From NCBI RefSeq assembly GCF_004802635.2, contig NZ_CP046052.1:3673501-3737500 (forward strand): a DNA stretch of 64,000 nt. The letters run 5' to 3'. The notes below the pieces were generated by a model. The model did no database searches, was not told the origin of the DNA, and saw only the letters and a list, made by a program, of their open reading frames with translations. Each line of letters begins with the position of its first letter. The stretch's first letter is position 1. Below are positions 8,211 to 15,470 of this stretch, piece after piece. Origin of the DNA: Methylocystis heyeri. Its GTDB lineage: Bacteria; Pseudomonadota; Alphaproteobacteria; Rhizobiales; Beijerinckiaceae. Both the position numbers and the translations under genes were made by a program.

Positions 8211-9376
8211 CTGCGCTGTCCAATCCGCAGATCGTGGTTCTGATCGGCGACGGCTTCGCCGCTTGCGCGATCCTCGGATGCCTTTATCTTTCCCTTGCAG
8301 CGATCATGGTGCTTCGCTTTCCAAGAGAGGAGAGCTTCGAAGAGATCGCTGCGCCGGTCACGGTGCTGAAGCCGCTGCACGGGGCGGAGCCCGGCCTGCT
8401 GCGCCGCGTCCGTTCCTGTTGCATGCAGAACTACCGCGGCGAGGTCCAGGTGGTTTGCGGCGTGCGCGATGTCGCCGATCCCGCCGCCGGCCAGATCGCG
8501 CCTATCGTCGGGGCTCAGGCCTTCGAGATCGAACTGATAGTGAACGCCGCCGAACACGGGCGAAACAGGAAAGTGTCGAACCTCGCGAACATGTTGCCGT
8601 CGGCGAGGCATGATATTCTCGTGATCGCCGACAGCGACATAGAGGTCGAGCCCGATTATCTCGCAAGAGTGGTGTCGCAACTGCATCGGCCCAATGTGGG
8701 GGCGGTGACCTGCCTTTATCATGGCGTCGCAGCCAAGGAAGGGTGGTCGGAATATGCCGCCCTCGCCATCAACGGCCATTTTCTGCCGAGCGCGATTTTC
8801 GCGGTGAGTTTCGGTCTGGCGCAACCCTGCTTCGGTTCGACCATCGCCCTTCGCAAGAGCGTGTTGCGCGGCTTCGGCGGGTTCGAGGCTTTCGCGGATC
8901 GACTCGCCGACGATTACGCCATAGGCGCCGCCGTGCGGTCGGCGGGAAAAGAGGTCTCCGTCGGCGCGTTCACCGTAGGACATATGTGTTCGATCGACAG
9001 CTTTCGCGGCTTGCTGTCGCAGGAGATGCGCGTGGCGCGCACGATCAGGAGCCTCGATCCGATCGGCTACGCCGGAACCTTCATAACCCACCCTTTCGCG
9101 CTCGCTCTGCTCAGCCTCGTTTTGGGCTGCGAATTCGGAGATCTGTTGGCTGTCCTCGCGCTGGCGTGCCGCGCTGCGCTATGCTTCGCGGTTGGATACG
9201 CATTCCGGCTGCGCCCGCAGCCCTATTGGATCATTCCCTTCAGGGATGCGCTTTCATTCGCGATCTATGCGGTAAGCTTCTTTGGCGAGATCGTAACCTG
9301 GAGAGGTTTCGACTATCGCGTGAACGCGGAAGGAAAACCGGCTCCCCACCGCGCCGCGTCGCAGCGGAAGGCGTGA
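8207..9376 (+). CDS. hpnI: Hopanoid biosynthesis glycosyltransferase HpnI
   Basis: Family GT21-like (ceramide glucosyltransferase fold) membrane enzyme; HpnI adds N-acetylglucosamine to bacteriohopanetetrol in characterised systems. It has 389 residues: an N-terminal helix (residues 8-35), a catalytic domain with ADSDIEVEPDYL (141-152) and DRLADDYAIG (231-240), and two or three C-terminal helices from about residue 290. The usual (Q/R)xxRW motif reads QEMRV (272-276), so the tryptophan is replaced by valine; the following ARTIRS matches the HpnI pattern. The GTG start overlaps the stop of the YkoP-like gene, and hpnK follows four bases after the stop. The HpnI name rests on this context as well as the fold. 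Confidence 0.85.
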   Translation: MTALSNPQIVVLIGDGFAACAILGCLYLSLAAIMVLRFPREESFEEIAAPVTVLKPLHGAEPGLLRRVRSCCMQNYRGEVQVVCGVRDVADPAAGQIAPIVGAQAFEIELIVNAAEHGRNRKVSNLANMLPSARHDILVIADSDIEVEPDYLARVVSQLHRPNVGAVTCLYHGVAAKEGWSEYAALAINGHFLPSAIFAVSFGLAQPCFGSTIALRKSVLRGFGGFEAFADRLADDYAIGAAVRSAGKEVSVGAFTVGHMCSIDSFRGLLSQEMRVARTIRSLDPIGYAGTFITHPFALALLSLVLGCEFGDLLAVLALACRAALCFAVGYAFRLRPQPYWIIPFRDALSFAIYAVSFFGEIVTWRGFDYRVNAEGKPAPHRAASQRKA

Positions 9377-9380
9377 CGCG

Positions 9381-10244
9381 ATGAGGTCGGGCGCGCCGCA
9401 GGGGAGGCCTCCATGCAAGCGTCTGGCGACCACCGCCGACGACTTCGGGCTCGCCATGGAGGTCAATGAAGCCGTCGAAGCGGCGCACCGGCGCGGCTTC
9501 CTTACCGCGGCGAGCCTCATGGTGGGCGCGGCGGCGGCGCAGGACGCAATCGCAAGAGCGCGTAAATTGCCGGAACTCGCTGTGGGGCTTCATGTCGTCG
9601 CCGTCGAAGGAAAGCCGGCGCTTGCACCAAATCTCATTCCAGCCCTGGTCGACGCCACGGGAAACCTGCGGCGCGATCTCGTCCGTTTTGGCGTCGACAT
9701 CGCTCTCGGCAGAGAAACGCGCCGCCAGCTCGTGGCGGAAATAACCGCCCAGTTCGAATTATTCGAGCGTAGCGGGCTCGCCCTTTCCCATGTCGATGCG
9801 CATAAGCATTTTCTGCTTCACCCGATTGTCGCGGACATGATTCTTTCAGTGGGGTCGCGCTTCGGCATGCGCGTTCTCCGGGTTCCCTGCGAACCCCGGG
9901 CGATATTGGCGAAATGCGAGAAGCTGCCCTTCGCGCCCGCCGATTTCCTGTTCGAGGTCTGGGCGCTTGCGCTGAAGAGAAAAGCGATGCGGGCGGGTCT
10001 GCTGGTTCCGGACGCCGTTTACGGCCGGCGCTGGTCGGGCGCCTTCGACAGACGAAGGATGGCCGCGCTTATTCGAGCCATGGCGCCCGGATGGAACGAG
10101 ATCTACTGTCATCCCGCGACGAGCTCCCGTTTCGCCGGAAGCGCGGCAGGCTATGAATACGAGGCCGAACTCGATGCGCTGCTCGCTCCCGATACGGCCG
10201 GAGCGCTGGAGGAATCCGGATTCCGCCTCGCCAACCGTCGTTAG
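9381..10244 (+). CDS. hpnK: Hopanoid biosynthesis-associated deacetylase HpnK (YdjC/ChbG family)
   Basis: YdjC/ChbG-family carbohydrate deacetylase. In hopanoid clusters HpnK removes the acetyl group from N-acetylglucosaminyl bacteriohopanetetrol made by HpnI, giving BHT glucosamine. It has 287 residues. Metal and catalytic motifs are intact: TTADDFGLA (residues 17-25), VGLHVVAVEG near residue 73, HVDAHKHFLLHP near 134-145, and IYCHPAT near 239. The start is ATG at 9381, four bases after hpnI, so the two are almost certainly co-translated. The next step enzyme, radical SAM HpnJ, is not in this window. After its stop comes a palindromic repeat shared with the convergent hpnA. Confidence 0.88.
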   Translation: MRSGAPQGRPPCKRLATTADDFGLAMEVNEAVEAAHRRGFLTAASLMVGAAAAQDAIARARKLPELAVGLHVVAVEGKPALAPNLIPALVDATGNLRRDLVRFGVDIALGRETRRQLVAEITAQFELFERSGLALSHVDAHKHFLLHPIVADMILSVGSRFGMRVLRVPCEPRAILAKCEKLPFAPADFLFEVWALALKRKAMRAGLLVPDAVYGRRWSGAFDRRRMAALIRAMAPGWNEIYCHPATSSRFAGSAAGYEYEAELDALLAPDTAGALEESGFRLANRR

Positions 10245-10345
10245 CCCCTCTTTGCGCAGGATCAGCCGACCGCGAAGGATCCGAACGCATTTGCGCAAAA
10301 GCAGCGGGCTTTTGCGCGGGGGCCGCGCTCCAAGGTCATTGACGC

Positions 10346-10397
10346 AGCATGTTCCGTTCCAAAAACCGCGTCGCATTTTTTGGGAGCATGCTCTAAA
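10346..10397. repeat. Dispersed palindromic intergenic repeat, copy 1
   Basis: A compound inverted repeat: outer arms GCATGTTCC / GGGAGCATGC around inner arms TCCAAAAA / TTTTTGGGA. It lies between convergent hpnK and hpnA, and its right end TGCTCTAAA contains the hpnA stop codon on the minus strand. The same element, diverged, is at 35662-35711. Such REP-like elements are common between genes in Hyphomicrobiales; here it may also act as a bidirectional terminator. Confidence 0.75.
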
Positions 10398-11463
10398 AAA
10401 TCTGGCGCGATTTCGCTTCCCTTGAGGCATTCCGCTCGAGGGATAGGCGCGCGAGGGGCGCGTCGCTCAGATAGCCGGCCGCCCGGAACCAGCCCACGGC
10501 GTCCCGCAACGCTTCGCTGTAAGGCCGCGGGCGCAGGCCGAGTTCACGCTCGGCCTTGGCGCTCGTAAAGAACATCCGCTGTCGCGCCATTCGGACTCCG
10601 GCGATGGTCGCGAGAGGTTCCCGGCGGGTAAAACATGCGAGCGCTTCGGCTCCGCAGGCGATCGGCAACGCCGAATACCACGGCATGCGGAACCACGGAC
10701 CGCGCCGGCCCGTCATCTCCGCGATATCGTGCAGCAATCTCGAAAGCAGTACATTCTGTCCGCCGAGTATATAGCGTTCGCCGATTTTGCCGCGTTCCAG
10801 CGCCGCGAGATGTCCCATCGCGGCGTCCTCGACATGCAGCAGGTTGAGGCCGGTGTCGACGAAAGCGGGGATTCGTCCAGCGGCGGCTTCGAGAACGAGG
10901 CGGCCCGTCGGAGTCGGCCGGATGTCTCGCGGTCCCACCGGCGTCGAAGGATTGACGACGACGGCGGGGAGCCCTTCATGCTCGATCATTTCGAGCACGA
11001 GACGCTCTGCTGCGATCTTGCTGCGCTTATAAGCGCCGATGGCTTGTTCCTCGTTGGCGAGGATGGACTCGTCGGCGATGTCGTCCCGCCCGCTGCGGCC
11101 CAGAGTGGCGACGCTGCTCGTATAGACGACGCGCTCTACTCCGGCGCGCATCGCTTCCTGCATGACGATCCGGGCGCCCTCGACATTCGTGACGCGGGTC
11201 TCCCGAGGCGTGAGCGCCCACAGGCGGTAATCCGCCGCGACGTGGAAAGCATAGCGCGAGCCCGCGACGGCTCTCGCCACGCTGCTTCGATCGAGCAGGT
11301 CTCCCTCGAAATAACGAACCCCGTTTTCCGGCAGTTGGTCCCGACGACTGTTCCGGCGGACGAGCGCGTTTACGACGCAACCGCGCCTGACGAGTTGGCG
11401 GAGCAGCGCCGAACCCAGGAATCCGGTTGCTCCCGTAATGAAGACCGTCGTTCCAGCGTGCAT
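10393..11463 (-). CDS. hpnA: Hopanoid-associated sugar epimerase HpnA
   Basis: Extended short-chain dehydrogenase/reductase, called HpnA (hopanoid-associated sugar epimerase or dehydratase). It has 356 residues. VFITGATGFLGSALLRQL (residues 7-24) is the NAD(P)-binding TGxxGxxG motif, a conserved YTSSVATLG lies near 114, and the catalytic YKRSK is near 147-152. It is transcribed toward hpnI-hpnK. The exact step in hopanoid head-group synthesis is not established, and the name comes from co-occurrence. The TAG stop lies within the end of a palindromic repeat. ATG at 11463 is used. Confidence 0.85.
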   Translation of the reverse strand: MHAGTTVFITGATGFLGSALLRQLVRRGCVVNALVRRNSRRDQLPENGVRYFEGDLLDRSSVARAVAGSRYAFHVAADYRLWALTPRETRVTNVEGARIVMQEAMRAGVERVVYTSSVATLGRSGRDDIADESILANEEQAIGAYKRSKIAAERLVLEMIEHEGLPAVVVNPSTPVGPRDIRPTPTGRLVLEAAAGRIPAFVDTGLNLLHVEDAAMGHLAALERGKIGERYILGGQNVLLSRLLHDIAEMTGRRGPWFRMPWYSALPIACGAEALACFTRREPLATIAGVRMARQRMFFTSAKAERELGLRPRPYSEALRDAVGWFRAAGYLSDAPLARLSLERNASREAKSRQIF

Positions 11464-11720
11464 CTAATCCCGCCCCAGATCATTTTTCCAAAAGGGCCGC
11501 CGCGCCAGGTCGGACGAACATAAACCCCCGTAAGAACAACATAAGGAGCCGGCGTGGAATGCCTACCTAGGAGATGTACGAGGAGTCCTGAAACCCGTAA
11601 TTCCACCTCCTCAGGCGCCGCGGAACCAACATGGCGGCGGAGCATTACAAGGCGCGGCCCTTTCTTGCGCTGCCCGCCGGGCCGACTTTCCGATTGTGCG
11701 CGGGCGAGCGGAAGATTTCC

Positions 11721-12758
11721 ATGAACACCGCAGAGTTTTCGAAGAGAGCGGCGATCTTCATCGGTCTCGCGCTAATTCCGTTCCTGGTTTGGCATCTGTT
11801 CAACGTCGTGCTGATCGCCGTCGGCGCGGTGCTGATCGCCACTTTGCTCAGCCTCGTGGCCGAGCCGTTCATAAGGTTGCGGCTGCCGAGATCCGTGGCG
11901 CTCGTCGCCTCCGGCCTCGTCGTCGCAGCGGTATTGTTCGAGGCGGCCTATTTGTTCGGGACCGGCGTCGGCTTCGAAATGCAGGAAGTGATGCGGCGCG
12001 TCGAGGAAGCCCAGCAGACCATCACGCAGTCGATGAACAATTCGCAGATCGGCAAGACCGTCCTCAGTCATCTTCAGGGACAGAATGTGCCGGTGGGGCA
12101 GTTGATCGGAGGCCTCTTCCATATCAGCGCGGCCTTTCTCGTGGCGGTCGTGGTGACGGTCTTCGCCGGCGTCTACCTCGCCGCGCAGCCGGCGCTTTAC
12201 CTGACCGGGTTCGGCAAATTGTTTCCGCCTCAGTGGCGTGAAAACGCCGATGAGACGCTGGACCATCTCGCCCAGGGCCTGCGCCTGTGGATGCTGGGAC
12301 AGCTTCTCGAAATGCTGATCATCGGCGTGCTCTCGGGCCTTGCGGTGTGGATGATCGGATTGCCTTCGCCTTTGGCGCTCGGCGTGATCGCGGGCGTCGC
12401 CGAATTCGTTCCCTATCTCGGCCCTATCGTCGCAGCGGTGCCTGCGGTGCTGGTCGCAATCACGCTCAATTCGACGGCGGTGCTGTGGACTTTGACAGCC
12501 TATGTCCTCATCCACCAGGCCGAAGGCCAGGTCGTGATGCCGATCATCCAGCGGCGCATGGTTTTCATCCCGCCTGCGCTCATGTTGATGAGCATTCTTG
12601 CGATCGGCTCCTTGTGGGGTGTTTCCGGAACGATCTTCGCCGCGCCGATTACGGTGATCCTGTTTGTGCTCGTCACCAAGCTTTACGTGCGTGATTCGCT
12701 CGGCGAGCCTGCGCCATTGCCCGGCGAGCCGGAAGCCGCGGAACAAAACATAGAGTAA
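11721..12758 (+). CDS. AI-2E family transporter (second paralogue)
   Basis: Second AI-2E/PerM-superfamily permease, about 345 residues from ATG 11721. That start is preferred because GGAAG lies upstream and the protein then begins just before the first helix (FIGLALIPFLVWHLFNVVLI); the frame stays open to 11631, but the extra 30 residues look non-coding. It has an N-terminal helix pair, a soluble coil-like section (FEMQEVMRRVEEAQQTI, near residues 90-130), then the C-terminal transport half with EFVPYLGPIVAAVPAVLVAI and a conserved SLWGVSGTIFAAPITVIL. The N-terminal motifs differ from those of the permease at 5045, so this is not a recent duplication. Confidence 0.82.
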   Translation: MNTAEFSKRAAIFIGLALIPFLVWHLFNVVLIAVGAVLIATLLSLVAEPFIRLRLPRSVALVASGLVVAAVLFEAAYLFGTGVGFEMQEVMRRVEEAQQTITQSMNNSQIGKTVLSHLQGQNVPVGQLIGGLFHISAAFLVAVVVTVFAGVYLAAQPALYLTGFGKLFPPQWRENADETLDHLAQGLRLWMLGQLLEMLIIGVLSGLAVWMIGLPSPLALGVIAGVAEFVPYLGPIVAAVPAVLVAITLNSTAVLWTLTAYVLIHQAEGQVVMPIIQRRMVFIPPALMLMSILAIGSLWGVSGTIFAAPITVILFVLVTKLYVRDSLGEPAPLPGEPEAAEQNIE

Positions 12759-12904
12759 GACCGCGAGCGGCGCCCGCCTCGCTCGAAAACGCTCCAGCGT
12801 CGGAACGGCGCAAGGGGCGAGCCAGTTGAACAACCGCGATAGGGAATGGCTGGTCTCTCCACAGGGTCGTCGCAGGGGCCGACGAAGAAACCGCAAATCG
12901 AACC

Positions 12905-13243
12905 ATGCATATGGACGATGTTCGGGACTCCTTCGGGCTCGCCGTCTGCGTAGTGTGGCTGGTCAGCGTCATCCTTCTGGCGGCATTCGGCTACGTCGCT
13001 ATTTCGGTGGCGCTGGAAACCAGCCCCGAGCGGACTCTTTTGCAGATATCCAACAGCGGCCGCCATCCGGCGCGTGCGATGAAGGAAGCGCATGCGCGCA
13101 AAGCCGCGGTCGCGAAGATCGAGAAGACGCATAGAAAGGAACCGGCCAAAACATCGCTCAAGGCCAATGAAAGCCGCAAGCAAGACAAGAAGCGCGCGAT
13201 TTCGGTTCCGCGACGGGCCAAGCCCTTCCCGGCCCAGGGCTGA
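12905..13243 (+). CDS. Small single-pass membrane protein, unknown function
   Basis: 112 residues with one clear transmembrane helix at residues 11-37 (LAVCVVWLVSVILLAAFGYV) followed by a highly basic, lysine-rich soluble tail (KIEKTHRKEPAKTSLKANES). The ribosome binding site before ATG 12905 is weak, and ATG 12911 is equally possible. It lies in the same direction between the permease and the lytic transglycosylase. No family recognised. A basic tail behind one helix could contact nucleic acid or anionic lipid, but that is speculation. Confidence 0.5.
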   Translation: MHMDDVRDSFGLAVCVVWLVSVILLAAFGYVAISVALETSPERTLLQISNSGRHPARAMKEAHARKAAVAKIEKTHRKEPAKTSLKANESRKQDKKRAISVPRRAKPFPAQG

Positions 13244-13336
13244 CGAGGCGACGGCGGAGCTAACTCCAAATAGCACTGGACCGGAACCTTAAAACCGGCC
13301 CAACTTTCGTTCCTTGTCGCAACGGGGGACGAAGTC

Positions 13337-14215
13337 ATGCTTCCGACTGGCGCAAAGCGGTTGCTTCGCGGATCGCCCCGGGTCGTTGTTCTCTTCGCCG
13401 TCGTCTGCGTCTTTTCGCCCGGCTCTCCGACCGTCGATCAGGACGCCGTTTCCCCGATGAAGGAAAGTTCGATCGATCCGCCCTGGCCGTTCCGCACGTC
13501 GGCGCCTGGGACGAATTCATCCTGCGCTCCGGCCGGATCTACCAACCTCCTCGATCCCCCAAGCCCTTCGCCGGACGGCGGCGATTCCTATTTCGAGCTC
13601 ATCCACCGGGAGGCCGGCGCCGCAGCCATGCCCGCAGATCTCGCATATGCGGTGGCCTTTGTGGAAAGCGGCTTCAACCCCGAAGCCTCCGGCGACGTCG
13701 GCGAGGTCGGCTTGATGCAGGTGCGGCCGCAAACCGCGGCCATGCTGGGCTTTCGGGGCACGAACCGGGAGTTGGCGACGCCTGGGGCCAATGTCCGATA
13801 TGGAGTGGCCTATCTCGCCGAGGCGTGGCGTCTCGCCGAGGGGGATCTGTGCCGGACCCTGATGAAATATCGCGCCGGCCATGGCGAAGAGCGCATGACG
13901 GCGCGGTCGGTCGAATATTGCGCTCGCGCCAAAGACTATCTCAAGCGCATCGGCTCTTCATTGGGCGCGAGGAGCCCTGTCGCCCCGGCGTCGGTTCGGC
14001 TTAATGTCGAACAGCCGCGGCGGTCGATCGAAATAAAAACCGCCGAGCGCAAATCGCCGCGGCCGACAGCGCTGCGTTTCGCCGGCCTTTCCGGATCGGA
14101 TCGTTTCTGGGCGATGCACGAAGCCCGCATCCGGGCGATGAAAGAGCGCGTCTACGCAAAGTGGCGCCAGATGGCCCATCGCCACGCCCGTGAGCGGATC
14201 GCTTCGAGGACGTAG
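13337..14215 (+). CDS. Lytic transglycosylase (SLT domain) protein
   Basis: Periplasmic peptidoglycan lytic transglycosylase of the Slt/MltC-like fold, which cleaves the MurNAc-GlcNAc bond. It has 292 residues: an N-terminal hydrophobic signal or anchor (RVVVLFAVVCVFSPGSP, residues 15-31), a low-complexity linker, then the SLT domain at about residues 82-195. AYAVAFVESGFNPEASGDVG places the catalytic glutamate at residue 110, followed by EVGLMQVRPQTAAMLGF and the NVRYGVAYLAEAWR motif. The C-terminal 90 residues are basic and unassigned. Its specific role (division, secretion or turnover) cannot be told from context. Confidence 0.85.
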   Translation: MLPTGAKRLLRGSPRVVVLFAVVCVFSPGSPTVDQDAVSPMKESSIDPPWPFRTSAPGTNSSCAPAGSTNLLDPPSPSPDGGDSYFELIHREAGAAAMPADLAYAVAFVESGFNPEASGDVGEVGLMQVRPQTAAMLGFRGTNRELATPGANVRYGVAYLAEAWRLAEGDLCRTLMKYRAGHGEERMTARSVEYCARAKDYLKRIGSSLGARSPVAPASVRLNVEQPRRSIEIKTAERKSPRPTALRFAGLSGSDRFWAMHEARIRAMKERVYAKWRQMAHRHARERIASRT

Positions 14216-14419
14216 CCTTTGGGCCATGCGCCGGCGCCACGGGCTCCGGGACGAAAGCCGCCAAGCTGGAAAACTCTCGAAGAACTTACAGATAGCTCTT
14301 TGCGGGCAGGCGCGCAAAAGGGCCGAGGCGGGCTTTCGAAAGAAAGCGTCGCAAGCGGGTCTCGAAGATTCCCGGCGGCGTCGGGCCCGATCCGATCACA
14401 AAGATGGACGAGGCCGGTC

Positions 14420-14896
14420 ATGTCAATGAAGTTATCAGCAGCCGCGGCGCTCGCCGCGCTTCTAGCTCTTGCCGGCGGCGCCGGCGCGCAAGAAGACAAC
14501 ATGCCTTCGTGCAATCCTTCTTCCGGGCGCGGCGCCGCGAGAATCGACTGCCTCAATCGCATAACGCGCGCCCTCAACGACCGGATAGGCGCGCTGGAGG
14601 CGCAGTTGACGAAATTCCAGCAGAACCAGCAGTCGTCCGACAACGCCCAATATCTGCGCCGATCCGATCTCGACGGCGCGCTCAACAATGCGCTCAGCGG
14701 CTATGTCAAATATAATGCGCCGATCGCGATCAATGTGCAGAGCGAACCGAGCACCAATCAATCGAATGGAAGCTGCCTCGCGGCGGATATGGTCCAGGAG
14801 GGCGTCGTCATCGACAAGCCTTGCAGCTTCGATTCCAAGTCCGAGATGAGATGGCAGCTGCTGCCGGCGATGAAGACCTCGGCCTTCAATCGTTAG
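14420..14896 (+). CDS. Secreted protein of unknown function
   Basis: About 158 residues from ATG 14420 (ATG 14426 also possible). The frame is open upstream to 14219, but these starts place a classic signal peptide at the N-terminus (MKLSAAAALAALLALAGG, cleavage after AGA). The mature part has two cysteines (PSCNPSS, IDCLNR) around a short coiled-coil-like stretch (ALNDRIGALEAQLTKFQQNQ) and two more in the C-terminal half (GSCLAAD, KPCSFDS), suggesting periplasmic disulfides. No known family. It is followed by rsmD on the opposite strand, 13 bp away. Confidence 0.6.
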   Translation: MSMKLSAAAALAALLALAGGAGAQEDNMPSCNPSSGRGAARIDCLNRITRALNDRIGALEAQLTKFQQNQQSSDNAQYLRRSDLDGALNNALSGYVKYNAPIAINVQSEPSTNQSNGSCLAADMVQEGVVIDKPCSFDSKSEMRWQLLPAMKTSAFNR

Positions 14897-14909
14897 CGGG
14901 CGCCCGGAT

Positions 14910-15467
14910 TTACGCCTCTTTGCGCGCGAAGACGATTTGCGTATCGCCATAACGGCGGTTTTCGTCCTGCAGGATTCCGGGCGGGAGATCCACTGCGACT
15001 CCCGCCGATTCCTCGATAACCACGATCGCGCCGGGCGCGAGCCAACCGCCCCCGAGCAATTCGGCGAGCGCGAGCGGGGCCAACCCCTTGCCATAAGGCG
15101 GATCGAGAAAAGCCAGCGAAAAAACCTCGCCTGCTGGCGCGGCGCCGAGCTTGGCGGCGTCCCTGCGGAAGACGCGGGTGACGCCGCCGAGGCCGAGCTT
15201 TTCGATATTTTCGCGGAGCAGCGCGCGCGCCTCGGCGCCGCTGTCCACGAACATCGCCCGGGCCGCGCCGCGGGAGAGCGCCTCGAACCCCAGCGCGCCC
15301 GTGCCCGCAAAAACGTCGATCACCGCCGCGTCTCGCGCCGGGTCGTCATAGGCGTGGGCGAGGATATCGAAAATCGACTCTCTCAACCGGTCCGAGGTCG
15401 GCCGCACATTCTGCGTTTTCGGCCCCGCCAATGCGCGCCCACGCAGGGCGCCTCCGACGATGCGCAT
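14910..15467 (-). CDS. rsmD: 16S rRNA (guanine(966)-N(2))-methyltransferase RsmD
   Basis: SAM-dependent methyltransferase that makes m2G966 in 16S rRNA during 30S assembly. 185 residues, the normal size. The N-terminus MRIVGGALRGRALAGP matches RsmD, VIDVFAGTGALGFEALSRGA (residues 48-67) is the SAM motif, and FLDPPYGKGL near 124-133 is the catalytic N-methylase motif (DPPY). It lies three bases downstream of the pseudouridine synthase gene on the same strand; rluB-rsmD pairing is common in alphaproteobacteria and supports both calls. Confidence 0.93.
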   Translation of the reverse strand: MRIVGGALRGRALAGPKTQNVRPTSDRLRESIFDILAHAYDDPARDAAVIDVFAGTGALGFEALSRGAARAMFVDSGAEARALLRENIEKLGLGGVTRVFRRDAAKLGAAPAGEVFSLAFLDPPYGKGLAPLALAELLGGGWLAPGAIVVIEESAGVAVDLPPGILQDENRRYGDTQIVFARKEA

Positions 15468-15470
15468 GGC

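Noticed and set aside
11554..11724. 57-codon GTG frame with AAGGAG before it, overlapping the AI-2E permease start
   Set aside because: Composition (Arg/Ser/Pro/Thr) is non-coding in character and no conservation evidence is available; the Shine-Dalgarno-like match is probably chance.
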